A stretch of DNA of 64,000 bases from JAFDWR01 sp038216655 (GTDB taxonomy: Bacteria > Armatimonadota > Fimbriimonadia > Fimbriimonadales > Fimbriimonadaceae). Made by a program: the position numbers and the translations under genes. Location of the stretch: the NCBI GenBank assembly GCA_038216655.1, contig JBBQPZ010000001.1, positions 62,001 to 126,000 on the forward strand, written 5' to 3'. Positions 44,537 to 53,971 of this stretch are shown here, in pieces (positions within the stretch are counted from its first letter, which is position 1; each line of letters opens with the position of its first letter). The notes under the pieces are model-generated. The model was not told the origin of the DNA. It made no database searches and saw nothing but the letters and a program-made list of their open reading frames with translations.

Positions 44537-45841
44537 ATGTCGTCCGTTCACTCGCACCGCGTTCCGCTCGCCCAAGCCGACCCGACGATCTCAGACCTAA
44601 TCAAAAGGGAAGAGGAGCGGCAGGAGCACAACCTCGAGTTGATTGCCAGCGAGAACATCGCGAGCCTGGCAGTGCGCGAAGCGATGATGTCGGTGCTCAC
44701 CGACAAGTACGCCGAAGGCTATCCCGGCAATCGGTATTACGGAGGCTGCGAGGTCGTCGACGAGGTCGAGAACGTCGCCCGAGATCGCGTGAAGGAGCTC
44801 TTTGGTGCCGAGTACGCGAACGTCCAGCCCCACAGCGGTAGCAGCGCCAACATGGCGGTGTACTTCACCTTCATCAAGCCGGGCGACACGGTGATGGGGA
44901 TGGATCTTTCGCACGGCGGGCATTTGACCCACGGTTCGCCGGTGAACTTCAGCGGACAACTCTACAACTTCGTCCCCTACGGGATCGACCCGACGACCGA
45001 GATGCTGGACTACAACGTGATCGCGGACAAGGTTAAGGAAGTGCGGCCGAAGATGATCACCGTCGGCGCTTCGGCCTACTCGCGAGCCATCGACTTCAAG
45101 GCGTTCCGGGTGATCGCGGATTCGGTGGGTGCATTTCTGTTTGCCGACATCGCCCATCCGGCCGGGCTGATCGCCAAGGGCCATCTTCCCTCGCCGATTC
45201 CTTATGCCCATGTCGTCACCTCGACAACTCACAAGACGCTGCGCGGTCCGCGCGGCGGCATCATCCTGCTCGGCAAGGACTTCGACAACCCGTTCGGTAT
45301 CGTCGCTCCAAAGAGCGGACGCACGAAGCGGATGTCCGAGTTGCTCGACAGCATGGTTATTCCGGGCATCCAGGGCGGACCGCTGATGCATGTGATCGCC
45401 GCTAAGGCGGTCGGCTTCGGGGAGAACCTTGAACCGAGCTTCGGTGAATACACCGCTCAGATCATCCGCAATGCGAAGGCGCTTGCCGCCGCGCTGATGG
45501 CGGATGGCTTTAAGATCGTCAGCAACGGCACCGACAACCATCTGATGCTGCTCGACCTCCGGAACAAGAACCTGACCGGCAAGGCCGCTCAGCTCGCCTT
45601 GGACCTCGCGAGCATCACGTGTAACAAGAACGCCGTTCCGTTCGACGACAAGTCGCCGCTCATCACCTCCGGCATTCGCCTCGGCACGCCGGCGCTGACC
45701 ACACGCGGGATGAAAGAGCCCGAGATGGCCGAGGTCGCCTCCCTGATTTCGAGGCTCCTGAGCAACATCGACGATGAAGCAAACATCGCCGCGGTGCGGG
45801 CGGATGTACACGCCCTCTGCGCCCGGTTCTCGATTCACTAG
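44537..45841 (+). CDS. glyA: serine hydroxymethyltransferase
   Basis: 434 residues. PLP enzyme that converts serine + tetrahydrofolate to glycine + methylene-THF, the main one-carbon source. EEERQEHNLELIASENIAS, YAEGYPGNRYYGGCEVVDE and HSGSSANMAVYF are diagnostic. The PLP lysine is in TSTTHKTLRGPRGG (about 231). AIKAVAF-like MHVIAAKAVGFGENLEPSF and SGIRLGTPALTTRGM near the end complete the signature. Its stop codon abuts a HicB-like relic. Confidence 0.97.
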   Translation: MSSVHSHRVPLAQADPTISDLIKREEERQEHNLELIASENIASLAVREAMMSVLTDKYAEGYPGNRYYGGCEVVDEVENVARDRVKELFGAEYANVQPHSGSSANMAVYFTFIKPGDTVMGMDLSHGGHLTHGSPVNFSGQLYNFVPYGIDPTTEMLDYNVIADKVKEVRPKMITVGASAYSRAIDFKAFRVIADSVGAFLFADIAHPAGLIAKGHLPSPIPYAHVVTSTTHKTLRGPRGGIILLGKDFDNPFGIVAPKSGRTKRMSELLDSMVIPGIQGGPLMHVIAAKAVGFGENLEPSFGEYTAQIIRNAKALAAALMADGFKIVSNGTDNHLMLLDLRNKNLTGKAAQLALDLASITCNKNAVPFDDKSPLITSGIRLGTPALTTRGMKEPEMAEVASLISRLLSNIDDEANIAAVRADVHALCARFSIH

Positions 45842-45988
45842 GGCTGGTCGAGAGATCGGCAGACACGCGAGGAAGCGATCGAACACATCCGCGAGGCCAT
45901 CGGACTTTGGATTGAATCCGCCCGTGAAGACGGGGAGCCCATTCCTCCGCCCGGTGGATCGCTAGAGTACGTCCAAGTTGCTAGCTAA
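45842..45988 (+). pseudogene. C-terminal relic of a HicB-like antitoxin (UPF0150)
   Basis: Starting right after the glyA stop, a frame without a start codon reads GWSRDRQTREEAIEHIREAI, then GLWIESAREDGEPIPPPGG and SLEYVQVAS, ending in TAA. This is the C-terminal half of the HicB/UPF0150 family, where G-C-W-S-x-G-x-T-R-E-E-A-x-x-N-I-x-E-A-I and D-G-x-x-I-P-x-P are signatures. The N-terminal half and any HicA toxin are missing, so it is a fragment left by deletion or insertion. It ends 19 bp before the next gene. Confidence 0.75.
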
Positions 45989-46007
45989 TTGCGGGTAACG
46001 TCCCAAC

Positions 46008-48275
46008 ATGAGCGACTGGCCCGTTCTGAGGACGTTCGACGCTGACCACCTCCGCGATATCGCCATGCCCATTGGCGGAATCGGGACTGGCTTCTTTTGC
46101 CTGGGAGGAGGCGCCCAGCTGATTGACTGGCAACTGATGAGCCGCCCCAACCGTGGGTGGAAGCCGATGTACGCCCATTTCGTGGCGTGGTCCAAGGCAG
46201 GGGGGGAGGCCCCCAAGATCCGCATTCTGGAAGATCAGATCCGAACGAACCTCTCGACCGACTTCGGTGAGCCCGCCACGCTGTCCGGCCTGCCTCGCAT
46301 GCGTGCGGAGAAGTTCGAAGGAAGCTTCCCGTTTGGCCGAGTCACCCTCACCGATCCTGATTTCCCGCTCCACATCGAGGTCGAGGGCTTCAGCCCGCTA
46401 ATCCCTCGCAACGCGGCGGACTCGAGCTTGCCTTTCGGTGTGCTTACTGTCACTTTTAAGAACGCCTCCAACAAGCCGCAAGAGACCTCGCTGACCTACC
46501 TCGCGACCAACTTCATCGGTTGCGATGGGCATGTTTACGAGCTCAAGGACAACGTCACCGAGGAGATTGCCTCCGGCGGCTGGAAGGGGATGAATTGGAC
46601 CAAGGCCACTACCGCGCGAACCGCTCAGAACGGCTCGATGGCCTTGCTCTTCGATCAGTCGGAGGTTCACGTCGCCCGGCGCTGGGTATTCCGGGATCGT
46701 GCCTGGAACGGCGAGACTCTCGGCATCATGGATGAACTGCTGGAGAAGGGGTTCATCAACGATGACACGCCCGGCGAACCCTGCCCACCCAGCCCGAAGG
46801 ATACGTGGGATAGCTCGATCTCCGCGATGGTCAAGTTGGCTCCTGGCGAATCGAAGTCGGTCCGAATGCTTGTCGCGTGGCATTTCCCGCTTCGGAACCT
46901 GTCCGAGGAGGGTTGGTGGAGCGGTCCGAAGGGCAGCGATCCTGCAGTTGGCAATCACTACGTTCTGCCGTTCAAAGACGCCGCCGAAGTAGCGACGCGG
47001 GTCATCCCGCGTCTGGACGACCTTCGTGCCAAGACGGTCAGTTTTGTCAAGAAGGTCATCGCCCACCCGGCTCCTGAGCCGCTGCGTGAGGCAGCGCTGT
47101 TCAACCTGTCCGTGCTGAAGAGCCACACGTGCTTCCGCCTCGCTGACGGCACCTTCGCCGCCTACGAGGGCTGCGGCGGTGGCAACGGCTGCTGCACGGG
47201 CAGTTGCACCCACGTCTGGAACTATGAAGCCGCCACGGTGGATCTATTCCCCGAGCTGCATCGCAGCATGCTTGACTCCCATTTTGGTTTCTCGATGACT
47301 CCGGAAGGTGGCCAGCGCTTCCGACTCTCGCTCCCGGTCGCCAACCCGACGTGGGGCGGGGCTGCCGCCGACGGTCAGATGGGGATGATCATCCGCTGCT
47401 ATCACCAGTACACCATCGATCAGGATAAGGCGTGGCTTACGGGAATCTGGCCCAAGGTCAAGTCGGCGATCGCCTTCGCGTGGCAACCCGGCGGGTGGGA
47501 CGGCGATCAGGACGGCGTGATGGAGGGCGTCCAGCACAACACCTACGATGTCGAGTTCTTCGGCCCGAACGCGATGATGACCGGCTGGTACTGCGCCGCT
47601 CTTGCCGCGGGTGCGAAGATGGCCACGATCGTCGGGGACAAGGAGTTTGCCGCGAAATGTGATGACCTGCGCCACAAGGGCGGCGAGTGGGTTGATAGGC
47701 ACCTCTACAACGGGCAGTTCTACATCCAGCACGTAGGGAAGGCACCGGCGACCCCCGCTCCAATGACCGCGCTGAGCGATGAGTACAAGAGCGAGCACCC
47801 TCGCTTCCAGATGGGTGCGGCGTGCCATTCCGATATGCTCCTGGGGCAATACAAGGGTGGCCGTTGCGGGTTGGGAGACGTATTCGATCGGTATCACATG
47901 ATCGAGGCGGCGAAGTCCATCTATAAGTTCAACTTCAAGGAGAACTTTCACGCCCACTACAACAACATGCGATCGTATGCCTTGGGCGACGACCAAGGCA
48001 CGCTGATTTGCAGCTATCCCGAGGGCCAGCGCCCGGCATTTCCTTTCCCCTACTGGTCCGAGTGTTGGACCGGAATCGAATACGCGCTGGCGGCGGTCAT
48101 GATCGATCTAGGCCTCCGGAAGGAGGGGGTCAAAGTCGCCTCCGCGGCAAAGGCGCGGCACGACGGGAAGAAGCGCAATCCGTTCAACGAGCCGGAATGC
48201 GGAAGCTACTACGCTCGCTCGATGTCGAGTTGGTCGCTCTTGCACGCCTGGGCTCCGGACGCGCCACGGTTTTAG
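46008..48275 (+). CDS. GH116-type glucosylceramidase/beta-glucosidase
   Basis: 755 residues. GH116 family (non-lysosomal glucosylceramidase, GBA2-like). The N-terminal beta-sandwich starts with MPIGGIGTGFFCLGGGAQLI, the family hallmark. The (alpha/alpha)6 domain carries GNGCCTGSCTHVWNYEAATV, GVMEGVQHNTYDVEFFGPNA and PYWSECWTGIEYALA, near where the catalytic Glu and Asp lie. No signal peptide, so it is probably cytoplasmic, acting on beta-glucosides or beta-xylosides taken up from polysaccharide breakdown. It starts 19 bp after the HicB-like relic. Confidence 0.93.
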   Translation: MSDWPVLRTFDADHLRDIAMPIGGIGTGFFCLGGGAQLIDWQLMSRPNRGWKPMYAHFVAWSKAGGEAPKIRILEDQIRTNLSTDFGEPATLSGLPRMRAEKFEGSFPFGRVTLTDPDFPLHIEVEGFSPLIPRNAADSSLPFGVLTVTFKNASNKPQETSLTYLATNFIGCDGHVYELKDNVTEEIASGGWKGMNWTKATTARTAQNGSMALLFDQSEVHVARRWVFRDRAWNGETLGIMDELLEKGFINDDTPGEPCPPSPKDTWDSSISAMVKLAPGESKSVRMLVAWHFPLRNLSEEGWWSGPKGSDPAVGNHYVLPFKDAAEVATRVIPRLDDLRAKTVSFVKKVIAHPAPEPLREAALFNLSVLKSHTCFRLADGTFAAYEGCGGGNGCCTGSCTHVWNYEAATVDLFPELHRSMLDSHFGFSMTPEGGQRFRLSLPVANPTWGGAAADGQMGMIIRCYHQYTIDQDKAWLTGIWPKVKSAIAFAWQPGGWDGDQDGVMEGVQHNTYDVEFFGPNAMMTGWYCAALAAGAKMATIVGDKEFAAKCDDLRHKGGEWVDRHLYNGQFYIQHVGKAPATPAPMTALSDEYKSEHPRFQMGAACHSDMLLGQYKGGRCGLGDVFDRYHMIEAAKSIYKFNFKENFHAHYNNMRSYALGDDQGTLICSYPEGQRPAFPFPYWSECWTGIEYALAAVMIDLGLRKEGVKVASAAKARHDGKKRNPFNEPECGSYYARSMSSWSLLHAWAPDAPRF

Positions 48276-48278
48276 CGT

Positions 48279-48722
48279 ATGCGATGGTTGCCGGTGGTTG
48301 CCATAGGGATTTGCATGGGCTGTGCGTCCCAGCCCAAGCAACCTCTCCCCGACTGGGCAAAGCACGACTTGGTCGCAAAGGACGTCATGCTAGAGTTCAG
48401 GACGCCGAAGCCAAAGGATGAACAACTTTCGGAACAGGAGGTAGATCAAGCATGGATTGACAGGTTCCAGGCCGAATATCGGCGGTCCATCGAGAACGGC
48501 CATGATTCCATTCCCGCGTGCATTCTGCATTTGGATGTGATCCTCCACGTCAAGTCGGTGCCGCCTGCGGATGTGGGCTTCTGCTTTACTTGCAGCGTCA
48601 TGGAGGTCCGTTTGCCTGGACGCGAGACCTTCCTTGCAGTCTTCGGATCCGAGGATGCGAAGAGGCTTAAGGCGTTGCTTGGGGAACTTGCTCCCAAGGA
48701 CTCGCGCTTTCGAACTCAATAA
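48279..48722 (+). CDS. predicted lipoprotein, unknown
   Basis: 147 residues. Signal peptide with lipobox ICMGC (about 11-15) and a short basic start (MRWLPVVA). The mature domain includes DQAWIDRFQAEYRRSIENG and CFTCSVMEVRLPGRETF. It lies 3 bp past the GH116 stop and is probably co-transcribed with it. No family recognised. Confidence 0.7.
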   Translation: MRWLPVVAIGICMGCASQPKQPLPDWAKHDLVAKDVMLEFRTPKPKDEQLSEQEVDQAWIDRFQAEYRRSIENGHDSIPACILHLDVILHVKSVPPADVGFCFTCSVMEVRLPGRETFLAVFGSEDAKRLKALLGELAPKDSRFRTQ

Positions 48723-48735
48723 CGCCAGCGCGAGG

Positions 48736-49587
48736 CTAGCTCTTTTCCAGGGTCTTGGCGAGATCCTTCACGAAACCGGCCTGGACCCCCTGCGCGAGGG
48801 AAGCCAAGGATACGTACTTCGGGATTTCATCGCTCAGGCCCGCGACCAGCAGACTTGCTCCGGTTGTGGCGTAGTCGCCCGTCGCATTTCCGGTGTTCGC
48901 CGCTACGAACTTCTCGCCCTGGTCAAGTCCTAACGCCACCTGCCCCTCGCGGTGCATCCACTCCTTGTACTGACTCTTCGTCGAGACCAAGATCGCGTCG
49001 AGAGACTTCTGGCTGGAGGCGAGCGCCGCCAGCTTGCATCGGACTTCCGCCATGTCGGCCGGACTGAGTTTCGGGAGAATCTTCGTCAATCCGTGAAGCG
49101 CAATCCTCTGCAGGATGGCGCTCGTCTGCACCGTGTTGAAGTCGGAGTACTTTCCAACTTCGCAGAGCTGGATCGAGAGAACCAGGTCCCGCGCCGCCAG
49201 TTTCGGCGCCTCGCGCACGATGGGGCTGTAGGCGTAGTGGGCGAGTCGTCGGCTTAAGATGAGCTTTGAGGTGAATATCGAGTCCTTTGCTCCCTCGGTC
49301 GAGACATCATCGAAGGCGATGGGGAAGACCGGTTTCAGGCCGCCGCCATGGTCGGCATCGATCCAGTGCCTTGCCGTCTCGCGCCATAGGTCGGGGTCTG
49401 GTTGACGAGCCGCTTCGGAGGCTTCCCTCACGTATGGGATGTACGCATCTATCCGAGCGTTCTGCTCCGCGGTCATGGCGACCGGCAAATATTCATCCTC
49501 GAAGGTTCGCGATTGGACGGCGATTCCACTGACAAGCACTGCAGGAGCGCAGACCATCATTCGGTAGAAGGCGATTCGATCGAACAT
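48736..49587 (-). CDS. hypothetical exported protein
   Basis: 283 residues. A hydrophobic stretch (MMVCAPAVLVSGIAV) after a basic start may be a signal peptide. The remainder is mostly helical (NARIDAYIPYVREASEAARQ, FTSKLILSRRLAHYAY, DLVLSIQLCEVGKYSDFNTV). No motif is recognised. It is convergent with the lipoprotein gene (13-bp gap) and divergent from the sigma factor gene. Confidence 0.65.
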   Translation of the reverse strand: MFDRIAFYRMMVCAPAVLVSGIAVQSRTFEDEYLPVAMTAEQNARIDAYIPYVREASEAARQPDPDLWRETARHWIDADHGGGLKPVFPIAFDDVSTEGAKDSIFTSKLILSRRLAHYAYSPIVREAPKLAARDLVLSIQLCEVGKYSDFNTVQTSAILQRIALHGLTKILPKLSPADMAEVRCKLAALASSQKSLDAILVSTKSQYKEWMHREGQVALGLDQGEKFVAANTGNATGDYATTGASLLVAGLSDEIPKYVSLASLAQGVQAGFVKDLAKTLEKS

Positions 49588-49776
49588 CCTATTTGGAATC
49601 CTCGGAGAATTGCGGGCGACTCATGATGGTTGACGTCCGTTTCATCTTCATGTTCTTGCGTCTGGGTTTCAACGGATTCAGACACGGGACTATGGGCCTA
49701 CGATTGGTCCAAGAGGGTGAATGTTCGGTCCGGTCCATCTAAAATGTGGATGTCAGAGGTGTATGCCAAGACAAAA

Positions 49777-50337
49777 ATGAATAACCGTCGCATCTCCAGC
49801 TGGGAGGGACATTTAATCCAGCAAGCGGCACTCGGCGAGACTATCGCCTTCGAACTCCTTTCAGACCGGTATCGAGACTGTTTACGCAGTATTGCCATGC
49901 GAATACTCCGCAACGCCGACGATGCCAACGACGCGGTTCAAGAGACATTCCTTCGCGCCTTCCGGGCGATTAAGGACGTCGACCCGGAGCGACCGATCAA
50001 ACCGTGGCTGACTCGGATTTGCTCGAACTGCTGCGTCGACGCGGTTCGCGCTCGCCGTCACTCGACAGAGTCGATCGACCTGCACGAGCACCATCTGTTC
50101 GCCCCGGATTGCGACGCGGATGATCACGCGGAAGAGTCGTTCCTGCGAGATCAGATTCAGGCGGCGCTTTCGAACCTGCCTGAGAACTACCGGCGGATCG
50201 TAATGATGCGGCACTTCCAGCACAAGGACGTCAACGAGATCGCCAACGAGCTCGACAAGCCCGAAGGAACGATTAAGAGCTGGCTGTTTCGAGCCCGAGC
50301 GATGCTGAGGAAGGACCTGGGGGCTTCGCCCATTTAG
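49777..50337 (+). CDS. ECF-type RNA polymerase sigma factor
   Basis: 186 residues from ATG 49777; an ATG at 49750 and longer in-frame starts exist. Region 2: AFELLSDRYRDCLRSIAMRI, NADDANDAVQETFLRAFRAI, RPIKPWLTRICSNCCVDAVR. Region 4: LSNLPENYRRIVMMRHFQHK, DVNEIANELDKPEGTIKSWL, FRARAMLRKDL. It recruits RNA polymerase to stress or envelope promoters. No anti-sigma gene is adjacent (the next genes are DUF6941 and mrp), so its control is not evident. Confidence 0.93.
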   Translation: MNNRRISSWEGHLIQQAALGETIAFELLSDRYRDCLRSIAMRILRNADDANDAVQETFLRAFRAIKDVDPERPIKPWLTRICSNCCVDAVRARRHSTESIDLHEHHLFAPDCDADDHAEESFLRDQIQAALSNLPENYRRIVMMRHFQHKDVNEIANELDKPEGTIKSWLFRARAMLRKDLGASPI

Positions 50338-50375
50338 AGGAGCATGGTGGCAGTGCAGGCGACGGATTCGGATAC

Positions 50376-50396
50376 GTCCTATACGCCATATAGGAC
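50376..50396. terminator. 8-bp palindrome after the sigma factor gene
   Basis: GTCCTATA-CGCCA-TATAGGAC, 39 bp past the stop codon, followed by TTATCC. It is AT-rich, so weak as a terminator; it could instead be an operator for the DUF6941 gene that starts 62 bp further on. Confidence 0.4.
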
Positions 50397-50457
50397 TTAT
50401 CCTCAGTGGCCGTGAACTACCACTTCCACCGCCGGCAGAACGTGTCATCCTGAAGTA

Positions 50458-50859
50458 GTGAGAGTCCTCCTCCTAAAGCTTTGTGAGTACGCGTCGAAGC
50501 AAGAGAACGGCCGCCAGACGATGGTCGGGATCTTCGACGACGTGCGCGTCCCCGAACTGCCCATCGATCATCCGCCGTTCTATCTCTGCTGCCAGCTTGA
50601 GATCCTGAACAAGGAGACCGGCCAAAAGCATAAGCTCGAATTCCGGATGCTGGACCCCAGTGGCGAAGTGGGCATGCAAATCGAGGCACCGATCGAGATT
50701 CCGAAGGAAGAGGGCAACGTCGATCCGAAGCTGTTCCTGGTCGTCTCCATCGGTGGTATCCGGCTTCACAAGGCTGGCTCCTACCAGATCCAGGCGCTGG
50801 TGGATGGTGAAATCCTTGGGACCGAGCCGCTGCCGATTCACGTCGTCAAGCCCCGGTAA
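50458..50859 (+). CDS. DUF6941-like protein, paralog 2
   Basis: 133 residues from GTG 50458 (MRVLLLKLCEYASKQENGRQ). It shares CEYA at residues 9-12, VGIFDDVRVPELP, and a C-terminal G-S-Y-x-I-Q-A-L-V-D-G-E-x-L-G-T-x-P-L strand pattern with the paralogs at 34326 and 59173. All-beta, cytoplasmic, function unknown. It lies 21 bp before mrp on the same strand and may be co-transcribed with it, although a functional link is not established. Confidence 0.78.
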   Translation: MRVLLLKLCEYASKQENGRQTMVGIFDDVRVPELPIDHPPFYLCCQLEILNKETGQKHKLEFRMLDPSGEVGMQIEAPIEIPKEEGNVDPKLFLVVSIGGIRLHKAGSYQIQALVDGEILGTEPLPIHVVKPR

Positions 50860-50880
50860 CCCCCGGGTACCCTGTCGGTA

Positions 50881-51951
50881 ATGTCCGTCACCGAATCCGA
50901 GGTTCTCGAAGCACTCAAAGCCGTCGTCGATCCCGACCTCCATCGGGATATCGTCAGCCTCGGATTCGTCAAGTCCGTCGAGATCGACGGCACTCACGTC
51001 AAGTTCATCGTCGAGCTCACGACGCCAGCTTGCCCGGTCAAGGAGATCCTCGAACAGCAGGCTCATGACGTGGTTGCCGCGCTCCCCGGCGTCGACAAAG
51101 TTGAGGTCGAGATGACGGCCGTCGTCCGCAAACGCCCTGGCGTCGACGACAACCTTCTCCCCGGTGTTCGACACACGATCGCCATCGCCTCAGGCAAAGG
51201 CGGGGTAGGGAAGAGCACGGTCACCGTGAACCTAGCCGTCGCCCTCGCCCAGACCGGTGCTCGGGTCGGTCTCCTCGATGCCGACGTGTACGGTCCCAGT
51301 ATCCCGCTGATGATGGGCGTCGCCGACGAGAAGCCACTCACTCAGGACGGGAAGATTGTGCCGATCGAGCGCTTCGGGGTCAAGATGATGTCCCTCGGCT
51401 TCCTGCTCGAGGACGGGCAGGCGGTCATGTGGCGCGGACCCATGGTCGCCGGCACGGTCAAACAGCTTCTCGCCGACGTGGATTGGGGCGAACTCGACTA
51501 CCTCTTGGTGGATCTTCCCCCGGGCACCGGCGACGCGCCCATGTCCCTCGCGCAGCTTGTACCGCTCACCGGCGTCGTGATCGTCGCCACGCCGCACAAT
51601 GTTGCCGCGAACATTGCGGGCAAGTCAGTTCAGCTCTTCCGCCGCCTAAACACCGCGGTGATCGGGGTGGTTGAGAACATGGCCGCCTACACCGATCCGG
51701 TGACCGGGCACGAGATGCGCATCTTCTTTGGGATCAGCGGGGAAGACCTGGCTAAAGAAATCGGGGTCCCATATCTTGGTTCGATCCCGCTCGATCCGTC
51801 GATCAGCAAGTCGGGCGACGAGGGCGTGCCGAGCATCATCGCCTACGCTGGGCTGGAGCAGGCACAGTCCTTCCGAGATATCGCGGGCAAGCTTGCCCAG
51901 CAGGCCTCGATCATCAGCATCTCGCGCCAACCCGAAACCGCCCCGTCCTAG
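50881..51951 (+). CDS. mrp: Mrp/ApbC-family iron-sulfur cluster carrier ATPase
   Basis: 356 residues. The N-terminal MIP18/DUF59 domain (about 1-95: LEALKAVVDPDLHRDIVSLG, TPACPVKE with Cys) is followed by a P-loop NTPase with the deviant Walker A ASGKGGVGKSTVTVNLAVAL (about 103). DADVYGPSIPLMM and LLVDLPPGTGDAPMSLAQLV are family hallmarks. The C-terminal CxxC typical of many ApbC proteins is not obvious; the ENMAAYTDP segment replaces it. It probably assembles or delivers 4Fe-4S clusters. The 3' end overlaps the next (convergent) gene by 4 bp. Confidence 0.95.
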   Translation: MSVTESEVLEALKAVVDPDLHRDIVSLGFVKSVEIDGTHVKFIVELTTPACPVKEILEQQAHDVVAALPGVDKVEVEMTAVVRKRPGVDDNLLPGVRHTIAIASGKGGVGKSTVTVNLAVALAQTGARVGLLDADVYGPSIPLMMGVADEKPLTQDGKIVPIERFGVKMMSLGFLLEDGQAVMWRGPMVAGTVKQLLADVDWGELDYLLVDLPPGTGDAPMSLAQLVPLTGVVIVATPHNVAANIAGKSVQLFRRLNTAVIGVVENMAAYTDPVTGHEMRIFFGISGEDLAKEIGVPYLGSIPLDPSISKSGDEGVPSIIAYAGLEQAQSFRDIAGKLAQQASIISISRQPETAPS

Positions 51952-52556
51952 GGTCGGGCGACTTTGCTGACGAACCGAGCGGCGAGGGGATTCTCCAGCC
52001 AACCTTTCAAAGGCGCTGCCTCGCCATCGCGGAAGACGTCGAAGAGCGGCTCGTCGTCGAGCAGATAGCGATGAATCTGGTGCAAGACGCCTGGAATCAG
52101 AGCCTTCTCGATCCGCGGTGGCCACCCGTCAACCTGGAAGACCCCGATCGGGTACTCCAGCGGCTCGCATTGGAGCGAGAGGACCCGTGCCTCCAGCGGC
52201 ACCGCGGCGAGTAGCTCTCCGATCGTGAACTGCACCGGATCATCAATGGTCCGATGTTTCGGTCCATTCTGCTTGACGAAGGCCCGTGCCGAGCGACTAC
52301 TTATCTGTAGGACCACGCGGCTCGCGTCCTCCAGCGCCTCGGTCGGATCCTCGTTCGCGAGGAGTTGATGGGTGCTTCGCGTGACCTTGAACGCGAGCCG
52401 GGCCAGGCGATCGTAAAGGTCCAGAAGCTCCGGATCAGGGTCGTACAATCGAAGCTCTAATGGCCGTTCGCCGAAGTAGGTCGCGAGGGCTCCAATGACC
52501 GGTAATCCACATTCGGGATGCCCGATTCCTAAGACGGCTATGCGCATCGTCTCCAT
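51948..52556 (-). CDS. Rossmann-fold protein resembling the N-terminus of GH4 family
   Basis: 202 residues. METMRIAVLGIGHPECGLPV opens a Rossmann beta-alpha-beta. ELRLYDPDPELLDLYDRLAR and ASRVVLQISSRSARAF recall the NAD-binding part of GH4 6-phospho-glycosidases and malate dehydrogenase-like enzymes. It is far shorter than GH4 (usually over 400 residues), so it is at best a partial or diverged relative. Start at 52556; the ATG at 52547 is an alternative. Substrate unknown. Confidence 0.6.
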   Translation of the reverse strand: METMRIAVLGIGHPECGLPVIGALATYFGERPLELRLYDPDPELLDLYDRLARLAFKVTRSTHQLLANEDPTEALEDASRVVLQISSRSARAFVKQNGPKHRTIDDPVQFTIGELLAAVPLEARVLSLQCEPLEYPIGVFQVDGWPPRIEKALIPGVLHQIHRYLLDDEPLFDVFRDGEAAPLKGWLENPLAARFVSKVARP

Positions 52557-52676
52557 ATCTGTTAGATTACGTCCTGTTCCCCCGGGATTTCGTTGCCCCG
52601 CAATTTTCTGGGCGAACAATGAGGTTTCTGGCGAATCATAGGAACTGTACTTTCCGTTTGTTGGAGGAGAATCACT

Positions 52677-53969
52677 GTGAAGAGAGAGTCAATCTGCCTT
52701 GGCCTGTTTGTGATGTCTGGATTGGCTTCGGCCCAAACGCTCAAAGGGGTAGTCGTGTCGAGTGGACTATCGACTCCTGTTCAGGTGATGCAGGACCCAT
52801 CCCACGCGGACACTCAATACGTCCTTCAGAAAGGCGGGATCATCCGCACTTTGATCAATGGCGTTCTCTCCAGCGATGCGTTAGACCTGACCGGGACGAT
52901 CGCCACGGCCAGCGAGCGGGGCCTCCTCGGGATGGCTTTCAACCCGAACAACGCGAATCAGGCGTTCCTCTATTACAACGATCCCGACGGAGCCGTCCGG
53001 GTCTCGCACTGGGACCGCACCTCCGACGGAGCACGCACCTTCAATGCGGCAAGCCGAGTTGGCGTCTTCCGGTTCGATCACAGCGGCGCCTCGAACCACA
53101 ACGGAGGGACGATCAACTTCGGACCCGACGGATTCCTCTATCTAGGCACCGGCGACGGTGGTGGTGGGAATGACACCTTCCAGAACGCCCAGAACCCGAA
53201 CTCGCTTCTGGGCAAGATGCTCCGCATCGATCCGTTTGGCACTGACGTCGCCCCCGGCGACCCGGAGAACAACTACGCAAATCCGACCAGCAACCCGTTT
53301 TTCGGCACCAGCGGCCCCATCCAGGCTCGTGACGAGATCTGGGCTTTTGGCATGCGTAACCCGTTCCGCTGGGGTTTCGATTCCGTGACCGGCGGCATGT
53401 TCATCGGCGATGTCGGGCAGGGAAGTAGCCCTGCGGCCCACGAAGAGGTCGACTACATCCGACCCGGTGAGGGCGGCCTCAATATGGGCTGGCCGCGCTG
53501 GGAAGGCACACTCGAGCATACGAGTCAGCCTGGGCTGGCGTACGGACCGATGACGCCACCGGTGTACGAGTACACCGCCACCGCCCAGGGCTCGGCGATC
53601 ACCGGTGGGCTCCGCTACCGCAGCAACCGGCTGGGCGCTTTCTTCAACGGACGCTACTTCTTTGCAGATTACATTGAGCAGAAGCTCTGGTCACTCGGCG
53701 TGACGGACAACGGAGATGGGTCTGTTTCGATGTCCGACCTTCGCGACCACACCAGCGAGGTCTTCGCCGCGATCGGAAACGCCAACATCGTGTCGTTCAA
53801 CGTAGACGCCAACGGGGCTATGCTGCTTACTGACATCAACGGACGGATCATTCGAATCGACGCGGTGCCGGAGCCGGCTACCTTCGTAGCGCTCGGTTTG
53901 GGTATGGCCCTGGTGCTTCGAAAGCGTCGGCGTCGCGGCGCGAAAGGAGCCGCACCCGGTACGCTCTAG
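52677..53969 (+). CDS. PEP-CTERM sugar dehydrogenase (PQQ-type beta-propeller)
   Basis: 430 residues from GTG 52677 with GGAGGAG upstream. Signal peptide (SICLGLFVMSGLASAQ) followed by a six-bladed glucose/sorbosone dehydrogenase propeller: ERGLLGMAFNPNNANQAFLY, NHNGGTINFGPDGFLYLGTG, MLRIDPFGTD, WAFGMRNPFRWGFDSVTGGM, IGDVGQGS. These are the usual PQQ-enzyme motifs. The C-terminus is a PEP-CTERM signal (VPEPATFVALGLGMALVLRK, then RRRRG). It is probably a surface-anchored periplasmic or extracellular oxidase or lactonase. It lies 2 bp before the acyl-CoA dehydrogenase gene. Confidence 0.92.
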   Translation: MKRESICLGLFVMSGLASAQTLKGVVVSSGLSTPVQVMQDPSHADTQYVLQKGGIIRTLINGVLSSDALDLTGTIATASERGLLGMAFNPNNANQAFLYYNDPDGAVRVSHWDRTSDGARTFNAASRVGVFRFDHSGASNHNGGTINFGPDGFLYLGTGDGGGGNDTFQNAQNPNSLLGKMLRIDPFGTDVAPGDPENNYANPTSNPFFGTSGPIQARDEIWAFGMRNPFRWGFDSVTGGMFIGDVGQGSSPAAHEEVDYIRPGEGGLNMGWPRWEGTLEHTSQPGLAYGPMTPPVYEYTATAQGSAITGGLRYRSNRLGAFFNGRYFFADYIEQKLWSLGVTDNGDGSVSMSDLRDHTSEVFAAIGNANIVSFNVDANGAMLLTDINGRIIRIDAVPEPATFVALGLGMALVLRKRRRRGAKGAAPGTL

Positions 53970-53971
53970 TC

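Noticed and set aside
44597..45886. 429-codon open frame opposite glyA
   Set aside because: Same reason: antisense shadow of a gene with clear family motifs.
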